Source: Solirubrobacterales bacterium
Lineage (GTDB): Bacteria > Actinomycetota > Thermoleophilia > Solirubrobacterales > 70-9
DNA length: 64,000 nt
Direction: 5' to 3'
NCBI GenBank assembly: GCA_016712175.1
Contig: JADJRQ010000001.1
Location: 1,240,001 to 1,304,000, forward strand
Shown one piece after another: positions 55,639 to 64,000 of the stretch. Every line of letters starts with the position of its first letter. Within the stretch, counting starts at the first letter, position 1. The position numbers and the translations under genes are program-made. Under the pieces are notes generated by a model, which saw only the letters and a list, made by a program, of their open reading frames with translations, searched no databases and was not told the origin of the DNA.

Positions 55639-56007
55639 ATGATTCAGCAGGAATCCAGACTGCGTGTTGCCGACAACTCCGGCGCCCGCGAAATCCTCTG
55701 CATCCGGGTCAAGGGTGGCTCGCACCGCAAGTACGGCTCGATCGGTGACGTGATTACCGCGACCGTCAAGCAGGCCAGCCCCCAGGGCGCCGTCCGCAAG
55801 GGCGAAGTCGTTCAGGCCGTGATCGTGCGCACCAAGAAGGAACTTGGCCGCGCCGATGGCACCTACATCCAGTTCGATGAGAACGCAGCCGTCCTGATCG
55901 ACGACGCGAACAACCCCCGGGGCACCAGAATCTTCGGCCCGGTGGCCCGCGAACTGCGTGACCGCAATTTCATGAAGATCATCTCGCTCGCCCCGGAGGT
56001 GCTGTAA
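55639..56007 (+). CDS. rplN: 50S ribosomal protein L14
   Basis: 122 residues, exactly typical. MIQQESRLRVADNSGAREILCIRVKGGSHRKYGSIGDVITATVKQASPQGAVRKGEVVQAVIVRTKKELGRADGTYIQFDENAAVLIDD carries the whole L14 core. It contributes to the intersubunit bridge with 16S helix 44. Three-base gap after rpsQ. Confidence 0.98.
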   Translation: MIQQESRLRVADNSGAREILCIRVKGGSHRKYGSIGDVITATVKQASPQGAVRKGEVVQAVIVRTKKELGRADGTYIQFDENAAVLIDDANNPRGTRIFGPVARELRDRNFMKIISLAPEVL

Positions 56008-56009
56008 CC

Positions 56010-56336
56010 ATGAGGATCCGCAAGGACGACAACGTCCAGATCATGGCCGGCAAAGACGCCGGCAAGCAGGGCCTGGTCGTAAGGACTGACCCCAAAAAGC
56101 AAACCGTGTACGTTGATCAGCTCAACCTGATCAAGCGTCACCAGCGCGCTCAGCCGTCACCTTCCGGACAGGGACCCGGCGTCGACGGCGGGATCATTGA
56201 GAAGGAAGGGCCGATTCACGTGTCCAACGTGATGCTGCTCGACCCCAAAGACAACAAGCCCACCCGGGTAGGCATCAAGAAGACCGATGACGGCAAGCGT
56301 CAGCGGTTCGCGAAGCGCTCGGGCGAAGCGATTTAG
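56010..56336 (+). CDS. rplX: 50S ribosomal protein L24
   Basis: 108 residues with a KOW motif at the start (RIRKDDNVQIMAGKDAGKQGLVVRTDPKKQTVYVDQLNLIKRHQR) and GGIIEKEGPIHVSNVMLLDPKDNKPTRVG in the second half. An assembly-initiating protein near the tunnel exit. Two-base gap after rplN. Confidence 0.97.
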   Translation: MRIRKDDNVQIMAGKDAGKQGLVVRTDPKKQTVYVDQLNLIKRHQRAQPSPSGQGPGVDGGIIEKEGPIHVSNVMLLDPKDNKPTRVGIKKTDDGKRQRFAKRSGEAI

Positions 56337-56344
56337 GAAACACC

Positions 56345-56974
56345 ATGGAAGCCGCAACAAGCACAGAACAAGCAATTCCGCCGCCGCGCCTGCGCGACAC
56401 GTACAACGACGTGGTCCTGCCCGAACTGATCAAGAAGTTCGGCTACTCGACACCGATGCGTGCTCCGCGCCTCCAGAAGATCACCCTGAACATGGGTCTC
56501 GGCTCGCACATGGACACCAAGACGCGCGAGAAGGCGACCGGTGAGTTGGCAATCATTTCCGGCCAGGCGCCGAACGTCCGTATCGCCAGGAAGTCGATCG
56601 CTTCGTTCAAAGTCCGCGAAGGCATGCCTGTCGGCTGCTCCGTGACTTTGCGAAACGCTCGCATGTGGGAATTCCTCGACCGGCTGACGTCGATCGCGAT
56701 CCCGCGTATCCGTGACTTCCGTGGCCTCAAGGCCACTTCCTTCGACGGCCGGGGCAACTACTCCATGGGCGTCCGGGAACAGCTGATTTTTCCCGAGATC
56801 GACTACGACACGGTTGAAGAGAACCACGGTCTCGACATCACCATCACCACGTCCGCACCGACGGACTACGAGGCCTTCGAGCTTTTGCTCGGCCTGGGAA
56901 TGCCTTTCTCGAAGGAAGGCCGTCCCACCGCAGATGGTGCCGAAGCAGCCAACGACGAAGAGCAGGAGGACTGA
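56345..56974 (+). CDS. rplE: 50S ribosomal protein L5
   Basis: 209 residues. Core LRDTYNDVVLPELIKKFGYSTPMRAPRLQKITLNMGLG, GQAPNVRIARKSIASFKVREGMPVGCSVTLR and FDGRGNYSMGVREQLIFPEIDYDTV. It binds 5S rRNA and contacts P-site tRNA. The ends are somewhat longer than the E. coli protein: ~18 extra N-terminal residues and an acidic tail (ADGAEAANDEEQED). Confidence 0.97.
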   Translation: MEAATSTEQAIPPPRLRDTYNDVVLPELIKKFGYSTPMRAPRLQKITLNMGLGSHMDTKTREKATGELAIISGQAPNVRIARKSIASFKVREGMPVGCSVTLRNARMWEFLDRLTSIAIPRIRDFRGLKATSFDGRGNYSMGVREQLIFPEIDYDTVEENHGLDITITTSAPTDYEAFELLLGLGMPFSKEGRPTADGAEAANDEEQED

Positions 56975-56981
56975 GGCTCTT

Positions 56982-57167
56982 ATGGCCAAGACATCCCAGA
57001 AGGTGCGCCAGCAGCGCCCCGCGAAGTACAAGACCCGTGCATACAACCGGTGCCGCCGATGTGGACGCCCCCGCGCTTATTACCGCAAGTTCGGCATCTG
57101 CCGGATCTGCCTGCGCGAAGCGGCCCACGAGGGTTACATCCCCGGCATGACGAAGTCGAGCTGGTAG
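56982..57167 (+). CDS. rpsN: 30S ribosomal protein S14, short zinc-binding type
   Basis: 61 residues from ATG 56982 (MAKTSQKVRQQRPAKYKTRAYNRC). Zinc ligands CRRCG and CRICL are intact, the type Z form usual in actinobacteria and Firmicutes. Ends EGYIPGMTKSSW. It lies between rplE and rpsH as expected in the spc operon. Confidence 0.96.
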   Translation: MAKTSQKVRQQRPAKYKTRAYNRCRRCGRPRAYYRKFGICRICLREAAHEGYIPGMTKSSW

Positions 57168-57171
57168 ACCC

Positions 57172-57567
57172 ATGCTTACTGACCCCATCGCCGATTACCT
57201 GACCCGCGTACGCAACGGACTGAGCTCCGGCCTGGCGACGATCGAGGTTCCGAGTTCCAAGCTGAAGCTGGAGATCTCCCGCATCCTGACCGAACAGGGC
57301 TACATCGCCGGGTTCGAAAAGGAAGCCGCCGAAGTCGGGGAGAAGATTTCCGTCCGCCTCAAGTACACCAAGGACCACCAGCCGGTCATCACCGGCATCG
57401 AGCGTGTCTCGCGTCCCGGCCGCCGCCGTTACGTGCGTCACACCTCGGTCCCGAGGGTCTACGGAGGAACCGGTACCGCGATCGTCTCGACGTCACACGG
57501 CGTCATGACCGGTCACGAAGCAAAGAAGGAAGGCGTCGGCGGAGAAGTCGTCGCCTACGTCTGGTGA
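57172..57567 (+). CDS. rpsH: 30S ribosomal protein S8
   Basis: 131 residues. MLTDPIADYLTRVRNGLSSGLATIEVPSSKLKLEISRILTEQGYI and the C-terminal PRVYGGTGTAIVSTSHGVMTGHEAKKEGVGGEVVAYVW identify S8. In E. coli S8 represses the spc operon; whether that occurs here is unknown. Confidence 0.97.
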   Translation: MLTDPIADYLTRVRNGLSSGLATIEVPSSKLKLEISRILTEQGYIAGFEKEAAEVGEKISVRLKYTKDHQPVITGIERVSRPGRRRYVRHTSVPRVYGGTGTAIVSTSHGVMTGHEAKKEGVGGEVVAYVW

Positions 57568-57576
57568 GAAAGATTT

Positions 57577-58110
57577 ATGAGTCGAATCGGTAAACAGCCA
57601 ATTTCAATTCCCGACAACGTCGAAGTCGACGTCAAGCCGGGCGTGGTCACTGTCAAGGGACCCAAGGGCGAACTCGTCCAGCCGGTCTCGACGGAGATGA
57701 CGGTCAAGACTGCTGACGGCAAGGTCATCGTCGAGCGTCCGACCGATCGTGGACCGCACCGGGCCCTGCACGGGCTCACGCGGAGCCTGATCGCCAACCA
57801 GATCGAAGGCGTGACCAACGGTTTCGAGAAACGCCTCGACATCCAGGGCGTCGGTTACCGCGCGGCGGCGAAAGGCAAGGGCCTCGAGCTTGCGCTCGGT
57901 TATTCGCACCCGGTGACGATCGAAGCCACCGAGGGCATCGAATTTGAAGTTCCCCAGCCGACGGAAGTCATCGTCCGTGGGATCGACAAGCAGAAGGTCG
58001 GCCAGGTCGCGGCCAATATCCGCGAGAGCCGTCCGCCCGAGCCGTACAAGGGCAAGGGAGTCCGTTACCGCGACGAACACGTTGCCAGGAAGGTCGGTAA
58101 GCGCGTATGA
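57577..58110 (+). CDS. rplF: 50S ribosomal protein L6
   Basis: 177 residues. MSRIGKQPISIPDNVEVDVKPGVVTVKGPKGEL and the second repeat domain VTNGFEKRLDIQGVGYRAAAKGKGLELALGYSHPV, ending EPYKGKGVRYRDEHVARKVGKRV. Located near the GTPase centre. Four-base overlap with rplR (ATGA). Confidence 0.98.
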   Translation: MSRIGKQPISIPDNVEVDVKPGVVTVKGPKGELVQPVSTEMTVKTADGKVIVERPTDRGPHRALHGLTRSLIANQIEGVTNGFEKRLDIQGVGYRAAAKGKGLELALGYSHPVTIEATEGIEFEVPQPTEVIVRGIDKQKVGQVAANIRESRPPEPYKGKGVRYRDEHVARKVGKRV

Positions 58111-58460
58111 CCGTCACCACCAATCGTCAGCGGCGCCAGCGCCGGCGCAACCGCGTGCGAGCGAAGGTCTCCGGTACCGCCGAGCGGCCCCGGCTCTCGG
58201 TCTACCGCTCGAACAAAGGAATTTTCGCCCAGCTCATCGACGACGTCGATGGCAAGACTCTCGCTGCCGCGAACTGGACCGAAGCCGAGCTCAGGAAGCT
58301 CGGCCGGACCGAACAGGCGAAGAAGGCCGGCGAGTTGCTGGCTGAACGTGCAAAGAAGGCTGGGGTCGAGACGTGCGTCTTCGACCGCAGCGGTTACCGC
58401 TACCACGGCCGGGTCAAAGCCCTCGCCGAGGGAGCAAGAGAAGGCGGGCTTGAGTTTTGA
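58107..58460 (+). CDS. rplR: 50S ribosomal protein L18
   Basis: 117 residues. RRQRRRNRVRAKVSGTAERPRLSVYRSNKGIFAQLIDDVDGKTLAAA, and CVFDRSGYRYHGRVKALAEGAREGGLEF at the end. It binds 5S rRNA together with L5. The start overlaps the rplF stop. Confidence 0.97.
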   Translation: MTVTTNRQRRQRRRNRVRAKVSGTAERPRLSVYRSNKGIFAQLIDDVDGKTLAAANWTEAELRKLGRTEQAKKAGELLAERAKKAGVETCVFDRSGYRYHGRVKALAEGAREGGLEF

Positions 58461-58493
58461 TTTTCGTGAATTTCGCTACGGTGAGCAGCTGAT

Positions 58494-59360
58494 ATGAAGG
58501 GCATGGATACAGCTCGCGTCGACATGGTCAGTCCCAAGGGGCTCGACCTTCAGGAACGTGTGATCGAAATCAACCGTGTGGCCAAGGTGGTCAAGGGTGG
58601 ACGCCGGTTCTCGTTTACTGCGCTGGTCGCTGTCGGAGATGAAGAGTCGGTCGTCGGAATCGGTTACGGAAAGGCCCGCGAAGTCCCGCTGGCCATCCAG
58701 AAGGCTGTCGAGAACGCCCGTAAGAACCTGGTTCGCATCCCGAAGTACAACGACACGATCACCCACAAGATCATCGGACGCTTCGGAGCGGGACATGTCG
58801 TCCTGCGCCCGGCCAGCGCCGGTACCGGCGTAATCGCCGGTGGCGGAGTTCGCGCGGTGCTCGAGCTCGGGGGTGTCAAGGACATCCTCACCAAGAGCAT
58901 CGGAACCCAGAACCCGATCAACCTGGTCAAGGCGACCATGGACGGCATCGTCCGTCTGCGCCGGCCGGAAGAGGTCGCCGAGCTGCGTGGCCTGACGATC
59001 GCGGAAGTCCTCGGACTCGAGCCGAAGGAGAAGGAAGGCGAGCTCGAAGGAGACGCCACCGATGGCGAGACTCCGGCCGAAGCCACTGAAGCCACTGAAG
59101 CAGCCGCACCGGCTGCTGAAGTTCCGGCTGACATCGCCGGACTCGAAGCCAAGGCCGAGGCGGATGTAGCCGCCGGTGAAGGCGCCGTCGCGGAGGACCC
59201 GTCGACCGTCGCTTCATCCGAAGTCGAAGCCGAAGTTGCCGCCGAAGAGCAGCTCGACGCCGGCACTGTTGAAGCTGCCGAAGATGTCCAGGCTGAAGAG
59301 GAAGTAGCTGAAGACGCTGAGAAGGCCGAAGCAGCCGACGCCAAGGCAGACAAGGAATAG
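58494..59360 (+). CDS. rpsE: 30S ribosomal protein S5 with long acidic C-terminal tail
   Basis: 288 residues from ATG 58494; ATG 58503 is an alternative. Residues ~15-180 are ordinary S5 (LQERVIEINRVAKVVKGGRRFSFTALVAVGDEESVVGIGYGKAREVPLAIQKAVENARKN, GHVVLRPASAGTGVIAGGGVRAVLELGGVKDILTKSIG). The last ~105 residues are a low-complexity acidic tail (EATEATEAAAPAAEVPAD, EEVAEDAEKAEAADAKADKE). Typical S5 is 160-200 residues. S5 is a fidelity protein beside the mRNA entry channel. Confidence 0.96.
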   Translation: MKGMDTARVDMVSPKGLDLQERVIEINRVAKVVKGGRRFSFTALVAVGDEESVVGIGYGKAREVPLAIQKAVENARKNLVRIPKYNDTITHKIIGRFGAGHVVLRPASAGTGVIAGGGVRAVLELGGVKDILTKSIGTQNPINLVKATMDGIVRLRRPEEVAELRGLTIAEVLGLEPKEKEGELEGDATDGETPAEATEATEAAAPAAEVPADIAGLEAKAEADVAAGEGAVAEDPSTVASSEVEAEVAAEEQLDAGTVEAAEDVQAEEEVAEDAEKAEAADAKADKE

Positions 59361-59362
59361 CC

Positions 59363-59545
59363 ATGGCGAAACTCACGATCACCCAGACTCGTTCCAACAT
59401 TCACAACAACCCGCACCAGAAGGGCACCCTCCAGGCGCTCGGGCTCGGGAAGATCGGCCGGAAGGTCCAGCGCGAGGATTCTCCTCAGCTGCAGGGCCAG
59501 CTCAAGGTCGTGACCCATCTGGTTGAAGTCGAAGGATCCAAATGA
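59363..59545 (+). CDS. rpmD: 50S ribosomal protein L30
   Basis: 60 residues: AKLTITQTRSNIHNNPHQKGTLQALGLGKIGRKVQREDSPQLQGQLKVVTHLVEVEGSK, the complete small L30 fold. Two-base gap after rpsE and four-base overlap with rplO (ATGA). Confidence 0.97.
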   Translation: MAKLTITQTRSNIHNNPHQKGTLQALGLGKIGRKVQREDSPQLQGQLKVVTHLVEVEGSK

Positions 59546-60048
59546 GTAAAGAAGAGCAGGAAAGCCGCGCCGACGAGATCGGCCTGCACAATTTGAGCCC
59601 GAAGCCGGGATCACGCCGTCCGCGCAAGCGGATCGGTCGTGGCCAGGGTTCTGGCACCGGCAAGACTTCCGGCCGCGGACATGGCGGCCAGGGACAGCGC
59701 GCGGGCAACAAGAGGAACGCCGCGCACGAAGGCGGTCAGAACCCGATTCACATCCGGATGCGCAAGCTGCGCGGTCCGAATATGAAGAAGTCGATGCCGT
59801 TCGAGAACTTCCGCACGGCGACCCAGCCGGTCAACCTGAGCGACCTTGAAGAGCGCTTCGAGGCGGGAGCCGAAGTCACCCCGGAAACTTTGAAGAATGC
59901 CGGTCTGGCAACCCGTTCGCACCCGGTCAAGATTCTCGCCAAAGGCGAGATCTCCAAGGGCCTCACGGTCCGCGCCCATGGCTTCAGTGCCAAGGCCAAG
60001 GAGAAGATCGAGGCTGCCGGCGGAAGCTGTGAGCTGATCGAGGGCTGA
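59542..60048 (+). CDS. rplO: 50S ribosomal protein L15
   Basis: 168 residues. LHNLSPKPGSRRPRKRIGRGQGSGTGKTSGRGHGGQGQRAGNKRNAAHEGGQNPIHIRMRKLRG is the Gly/Arg-rich N-terminal block; the C-terminal globular part ends VRAHGFSAKAKEKIEAAGGSCELIEG. About 15 additional N-terminal residues (SKEEQESRADEI) precede the core. The stop overlaps the secY ATG. Confidence 0.97.
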   Translation: MSKEEQESRADEIGLHNLSPKPGSRRPRKRIGRGQGSGTGKTSGRGHGGQGQRAGNKRNAAHEGGQNPIHIRMRKLRGPNMKKSMPFENFRTATQPVNLSDLEERFEAGAEVTPETLKNAGLATRSHPVKILAKGEISKGLTVRAHGFSAKAKEKIEAAGGSCELIEG

Positions 60049-61319
60049 TGCTCGCAACGATGGCGAAAGCCTTTTCTGTACCGGAGATTCGGAAGAAGCT
60101 CCTGTTTGTCGCCGGAATTCTGGCGCTCTACCGTCTCGGTGCCTACATCCCCGCACCGGGAATCGACATCGACGCGGTCAAGGCCCTCGAGGATCAGCTT
60201 TCGGGCTCGAACATCCTCGGGTTCCTGAACCTCTTCTCCGGCGGCAGCCTTTCCCGGCTCTCGCTCTTCGCGCTGGGCATCATGCCCTACATCACCGCCT
60301 CGATCATCCTGCAGCTGATGACCGTAGTGGTGCCGTCGCTCGAACGCCTCCAAAAGGAAGGCGAAGTCGGCCAGCAGAAGATCACGCAGTACACCCGTTA
60401 CCTCACCGTCGGCCTGGCTGCGATGCAGTCCTTCGCCTACGTATTCCTCTTCAATTCGCTGACTCCGGCCGGTTCGGCCAGCGTCGTCGGCGACCTGGCC
60501 CCGGCCAATGTCTTCCTGATCGTCATCTGTCTGACGGCCGGCACCACGCTCCTCATGTGGATGGGCGAGCTGATCACCCAGCGCGGCATCGGTAACGGCA
60601 TCTCGCTGTTGATCTTCGCGTCGATCGTCTCCGGAGTCCTGCCGGGCATCCAGACCTGGTGGAACAATCCTGATCAGGTCTTCGTCGTTCTGCTGCCCTT
60701 CATCTGCCTTGGCGTCGTACTCGCGATCGTCTTCGTCCAGGAAGGACAGAGGCGGATCCCTGTGCAGTACGCAAAACGCGTGGTCGGCCGCAAGATGACC
60801 TCCGGCGGATCGACCTACCTGCCACTGCGGGTCAACATGGCGGGCGTCATCCCGGTCATCTTCGCTGCGTCGATCATGGCGATGCCGCCGACGATCGCCC
60901 AGCTGATCAACACCCCAGCGGCGCTCGACTTCGCCGCCTTCCTGGCGCCGGACCAGTGGGCCTATGTGGTTGGCGAGGTGTTCTTCATCATCGTCTTCAC
61001 CTACTTCTACACAGCCGTCACCTTCAACCCGGTCGATCAGGCCGACAACCTGAAAAAGTACGGCGGATTCATCCCGGGCGTTCGTCCGGGCCGGCCCACG
61101 GCTGAATACCTCGACCGCGTACTTTCCCGCCTGACGTTCCCGGGCGCCCTTTACCTCGGCGCCGTGGCCGCGTTCCCGACAATCCTGTTCAACCAGGTGG
61201 GCGGAGGGTTCTTCTTCGGAGGCACCTCGATCCTGATCGTCGTCGGTGTCGCACTCGATACGGTCAAGCAGCTCGAGGCACAGCTGATGATGCGGAATTA
61301 CGAAGGCTTCCTCAAGTAG
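60048..61319 (+). CDS. secY: Preprotein translocase subunit SecY
   Basis: 423 residues with about ten membrane helices. The start may be ATG 60048 (overlapping the rplO stop) or ATG 60060 (MAKAFSVPEIRKKLLF). Family blocks: LGAYIPAPGID, FSGGSLSRLSLFALGIMPYITASIILQL, WMGELITQRGIGNGISLLIFASIV and FYTAVTFNPVDQADNLKKYGGFIPGVRPGRPT. It forms the protein-conducting channel with SecE and SecG. Next along is a sulfatase gene, not adk as in most relatives. Confidence 0.97.
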   Translation: MLATMAKAFSVPEIRKKLLFVAGILALYRLGAYIPAPGIDIDAVKALEDQLSGSNILGFLNLFSGGSLSRLSLFALGIMPYITASIILQLMTVVVPSLERLQKEGEVGQQKITQYTRYLTVGLAAMQSFAYVFLFNSLTPAGSASVVGDLAPANVFLIVICLTAGTTLLMWMGELITQRGIGNGISLLIFASIVSGVLPGIQTWWNNPDQVFVVLLPFICLGVVLAIVFVQEGQRRIPVQYAKRVVGRKMTSGGSTYLPLRVNMAGVIPVIFAASIMAMPPTIAQLINTPAALDFAAFLAPDQWAYVVGEVFFIIVFTYFYTAVTFNPVDQADNLKKYGGFIPGVRPGRPTAEYLDRVLSRLTFPGALYLGAVAAFPTILFNQVGGGFFFGGTSILIVVGVALDTVKQLEAQLMMRNYEGFLK

Positions 61320-61407
61320 ATATTCGGACCGGTTTCGTTTCGTCCAGGCGTGTTTTGTTACCTTGCGTTCGATAATTTTGTCGGCGCAGTAGGGAGAGAG
61401 AGCGAAG

Positions 61408-63017
61408 TTGGGAGAGATTCGGAGAGGTTTCGCCGTGGCCGCAAGCGTTGCGCTGGCACTGTCTCTGTTCATGCTCCTCCGCGGAACGAGTGAGGCCGAG
61501 GCCAGAAAAGGCAACGCCAGAAAGGCTCGCCCGGATGTCGTTCTGATCCAGACCGACGACCAGACCAAGGCCGCCCTGCGCGCGATGCGACGGATCCCGG
61601 GAGGAAAGCCGCGACGAGTCATGCCGAACACGATGCGACTGATGGCCGGGCAGGGTGCCGAGTTCACCAACTACTACGTGTCGAACCCGACATGCACCCC
61701 GTCGAGAGCCTCGCTCCTGAGCGGTCGGTACAGCCACAACACCCGGCTCACCCATAACAGCGGCGAACGGGGCGGCTGGCCCGGATACCGAGCCCTGCCC
61801 ATCAGGAAGCGCAATCTGGCAACCGTTCTTCAGGACTCCGGATACCGGACGGTTCACCTCGGAAAGTTCCTGAACTACTACGGCTCGACCGAGATCCCTC
61901 CCGGCTGGAGTGGCTGGCTCTCTGATTTCCTGGACTTTTCGACGCGCAGCTACTACGGATACGAACTGAACGACGGCGGCCGGATTCGCGGTCCTTTGGG
62001 GTCGAAGAAATACCACCCCAAACGAAACAAGGATCACGGAAACTGCCGTACCCCCAGGTCACATTGCCTGTACCACACCGATCTGATCACCCGTGCGGCG
62101 TTGAAGGTGCTGCCGCGGAAGAAGCGGCGCCCGCTCTACATGCAGATCGACTTTCACGCTCCTCACGTCGACGAGATCGATCCGGCCGGGCCGGAGCCTG
62201 CAGCCCGCCACTACGGATCGGCCAGAGGCACAGCGTTGCCGCGGCCACCCAACTTCAATGAAAGCGCGGTTGGAGACAAGCCGAAAATCGTGAGGCGGGT
62301 CATGCGCCGTGCCGGCCGGTCCGAAATGAAGACACTTCGCATCGCGTACCAGAAGACGCTTGAGTCCCTGCGGTCAGTCGACGAGTCCGTGGGACGGATA
62401 ATTCGAGGATTGAGACGAAGCGGCCGGCTCCGAAACACGTACATCTTCTTCGTATCCGACAACGGGTTCTTCAACGGAGAGCACCGCATACCGAAGTCGA
62501 AGTTTCTGCCCTACGAAGAGTCAACATCCGTTCCCCTGCTGGTCCGGGGGCCTGGTGTCCGCAAGGGCATACGGATCGGCGAGCCTGCGGCCAACATCGA
62601 CCTGGCTCCCACCATCCTCAAGATCACCGGAAATAACGGCGGGATGAAGGTTGACGGCCGGTCGTTCAGCGGCTACTGGAAGCGGAAGCGGAAAGCCAGC
62701 CGTCGGCCGATCCTGCTCGAGTCGGCCGCCGGAATAACCCTGCGGCGGCAAAGCAAGGGAAGAAACCTCAACGCCAGACTCTCGGGGATGCCTTGGACTG
62801 GCCTCAGGGTCGGTCCCTGGAAGTACGTGAGATACGGCCGGGGACTCAAACTGAGCTCTACAACCTGCGCAAGGATCCCTACGAACTCCGGAACCTGGGC
62901 ACCCGGCGCGGTCACCGCAAGCTGAAACGGTATATGGCCAGGTCGCTCCGGAAGCTCGAAGAATGCACAGGATCTCGGTGCCGGCGGCCGCTCCCAAGGT
63001 GGCCCGGAAGCCGATGA
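61408..63017 (+). CDS. Exported sulfatase (frame break near 62848)
   Basis: About 536 residues after restoring one G in the GGGG at 62847-62850, which joins RYGRG to TQTELYNLRKDPYELRNL, the normal sulfatase C-terminal motif. TTG 61408 follows AGGGAGAGAGAG. N-terminal signal or anchor helix (FAVAASVALALSLFMLLRG). Metal site DVVLIQTDDQT, and the formylglycine signature CTPSRASLLSGR: the Cys is the converted residue and needs a formylglycine-generating enzyme. Later come HLGKFLNYYG, QIDFHAPHVDEIDP and FVSDNGFFNGEHRI. It hydrolyses sulfate esters or, in related enzymes, phosphonates outside the membrane; the substrate is unknown. It is inserted between secY and adk, with its own 88-bp upstream gap. 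Confidence 0.9.
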
Positions 63018-63099
63018 TGCCTCCGAAATCGCCAGAAATCGCACTCATATAGGCTGTCTCCCCGTCCGCGACGTAGTTTCGTCGCCTGTGGAAACCCTC

Positions 63100-63774
63100 A
63101 TGGCCAACCTCAATCTAATCCTGCTCGGACCGCCCGGAAGCGGAAAAGGAACCCAAGGCGAACGCCTCCAGGAGGATCTCGATCTGCCGTATTACGCGAC
63201 CGGGGACATTCTGCGCGCGGCGGTCAAGGAAAAGACCGACGTCGGTCTCAAGGCTCAGGAGTTCATGGACCGCGGCGATCTGGTTCCGGACGAGGTCCTG
63301 ATCGGAATCATCGCCGACCGGTTGGAGAGCGGGGAGGCAGACCACGGCTTCATCCTCGACGGATTCCCGCGCACCGTGCCCCAGGCCGAAGCGCTCGACA
63401 GCAAACTTCACGAGCTCGGTCGTTCCCTCACCGGAGTGATCCTGATCGATTCGTCCGACGAAGAGATCGTCCGCAGGCTTTCCGGCCGCCGGGTCAGCGT
63501 CAAGGACGGTCACGTCTACCACGTCGAGTTCAATCCGCCGAAGGTCGACGGGATCTGCGACATCGACGGTTCCGAGTTGATCACCCGGGACGACGACAAG
63601 CCTGAGGTGGTTCGCCATCGCCTCGTGCAGTATCACGAGAAGACGGCGCCGCTGGTCGACTTCTACAAGCAGCAGGGCCTGCTCAACCGGATTGAAGGCG
63701 GCGAGCCCCCGGAAAAGGTCGAGGAGTCGATCCGCAAGTTGATTTCAACGCTGAGCCTCGAAGAGGGCTCGTAG
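63100..63774 (+). CDS. adk: Adenylate kinase
   Basis: 224 residues from ATG 63100; GTG 63088 in frame would add four. P-loop LILLGPPGSGKGTQGERL, AMP-binding ATGDILRAAV, DGFPRT, and a long-form LID (RRVSVKDGHVYHVEFNPPKVDGICDIDGSELITRDDDK). The LID lacks the four-Cys zinc set: the first pair is Ser/Asp, only one Cys remains, and polar residues replace the others. Catalyses ATP + AMP to 2 ADP in the cytoplasm. Ends 19 bases before the map start. Confidence 0.96.
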   Translation: MANLNLILLGPPGSGKGTQGERLQEDLDLPYYATGDILRAAVKEKTDVGLKAQEFMDRGDLVPDEVLIGIIADRLESGEADHGFILDGFPRTVPQAEALDSKLHELGRSLTGVILIDSSDEEIVRRLSGRRVSVKDGHVYHVEFNPPKVDGICDIDGSELITRDDDKPEVVRHRLVQYHEKTAPLVDFYKQQGLLNRIEGGEPPEKVEESIRKLISTLSLEEGS

Positions 63775-63793
63775 TTCTTAGGTAGCGCGCTTC

Positions 63794-64000
63794 TTGATCA
63801 CCCGGAAAACGGACGAGCAGATCGAGTTGATGGCCGCGGCCGGAAAGGTCCATGCCCGCTGCATGCAGCTGGTCCGCAAAAAGTGCCGCGCGGGCGTGAC
63901 TACCGCCGAGCTCGATGAAGCCGCCGAAAAATTCATCCGGTCCCAGGGTGGGGTGCCCACTTTCAAAGGATTTCGCGGTTTCCCCGGATCGATCTGCGCA
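63794..64000 (+). CDS. map: Methionine aminopeptidase type I, N-terminal part (runs off window)
   Basis: 69 codons visible from TTG 63794: ITRKTDEQIELMAAAGKVHARCMQLVRKKCRAGVTTAELDEAAEKFIRSQGGVPTFKGFRGFPGSICA. This is the opening of the type I enzyme just before the metal-binding region. It removes the initiator Met from nascent proteins. The 3' part lies beyond the window. The secY..adk-map order supports the call; the start codon is not certain. Confidence 0.9.
   Translation, partial: MITRKTDEQIELMAAAGKVHARCMQLVRKKCRAGVTTAELDEAAEKFIRSQGGVPTFKGFRGFPGSICA

Noticed and set aside
59748..61670. 640-codon open frame on the minus strand opposite rplO and secY
   Set aside because: It lies opposite well-proven genes, has Asp/Arg/Gly-rich shadow composition typical of GC-rich antisense frames, and no start context or family motif.

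Overview
The window reads as chromosomal DNA of a high-GC Gram-positive bacterium. The actinobacterial style of the L10-leader/rplJL, rpoBC and S10-spc gene order, the PspC-type sensor kinase, GTG/TTG starts and secreted proteins built from Ig-like and DUF11 repeats fit a Thermoleophilia/Solirubrobacterales-like actinobacterium. That placement is inference; no 16S rRNA is present.

Layout. 1-5.6 kb: the end of a threonine-aldolase-type gene, a minus-strand PspC membrane protein / PspC-histidine kinase / LuxR-type response regulator operon, a divergent MerR regulator, tRNA-Thr(GGT) and a small anchored protein. 5.6-8.1 kb: a large polytopic membrane protein. 8.1-23.1 kb: a structured leader and three giant secreted repeat proteins (about 1229, 1590 and 1970 residues). 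23.3-36.5 kb: rpmG-secE-nusG-rplK-rplA, a small lipoprotein gene, an L10 leader, rplJ-rplL, a DUF559-nuclease gene bracketed by palindromic repeats, then rpoB-rpoC. 36.5-42.1 kb: two secreted proteins with basic tails, a flavin monooxygenase, a HAD-like protein and a small membrane protein. 42.2-49.9 kb: the str genes, split into rpsL-rpsG and fusA-tuf by repeats and an opposite-strand operon for a lipoprotein solute-binding protein and two related membrane proteins. 50.1-64 kb: the complete S10-spc series from rpsJ to secY, a sulfatase inserted before adk, and the start of map.

Three themes stand out. (1) At least twelve single-base indels break reading frames, including two compensating ones in rpoC. 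Most are in short runs of one base, and each interrupted gene becomes a whole number of codons when corrected. They look mainly like assembly or read errors, so I annotate repaired genes as single CDS spans and state where the frame breaks. (2) Two non-coding repeat families occur here twice each: a ~145-bp element with terminal inverted repeats, found after rpoC and after rpsG, and a ~50-bp palindrome bracketing rpsL-rpsG. A third, a ~63-bp hairpin repeat, brackets the DUF559 nuclease gene. (3) Protein tails: five secreted proteins end in Lys/Arg-rich beta-type tails without LPXTG, while ribosomal proteins L10, S17 and S5 carry long acidic Ala/Glu/Pro extensions.

No transposase, integrase, phage gene or CRISPR array was recognised.
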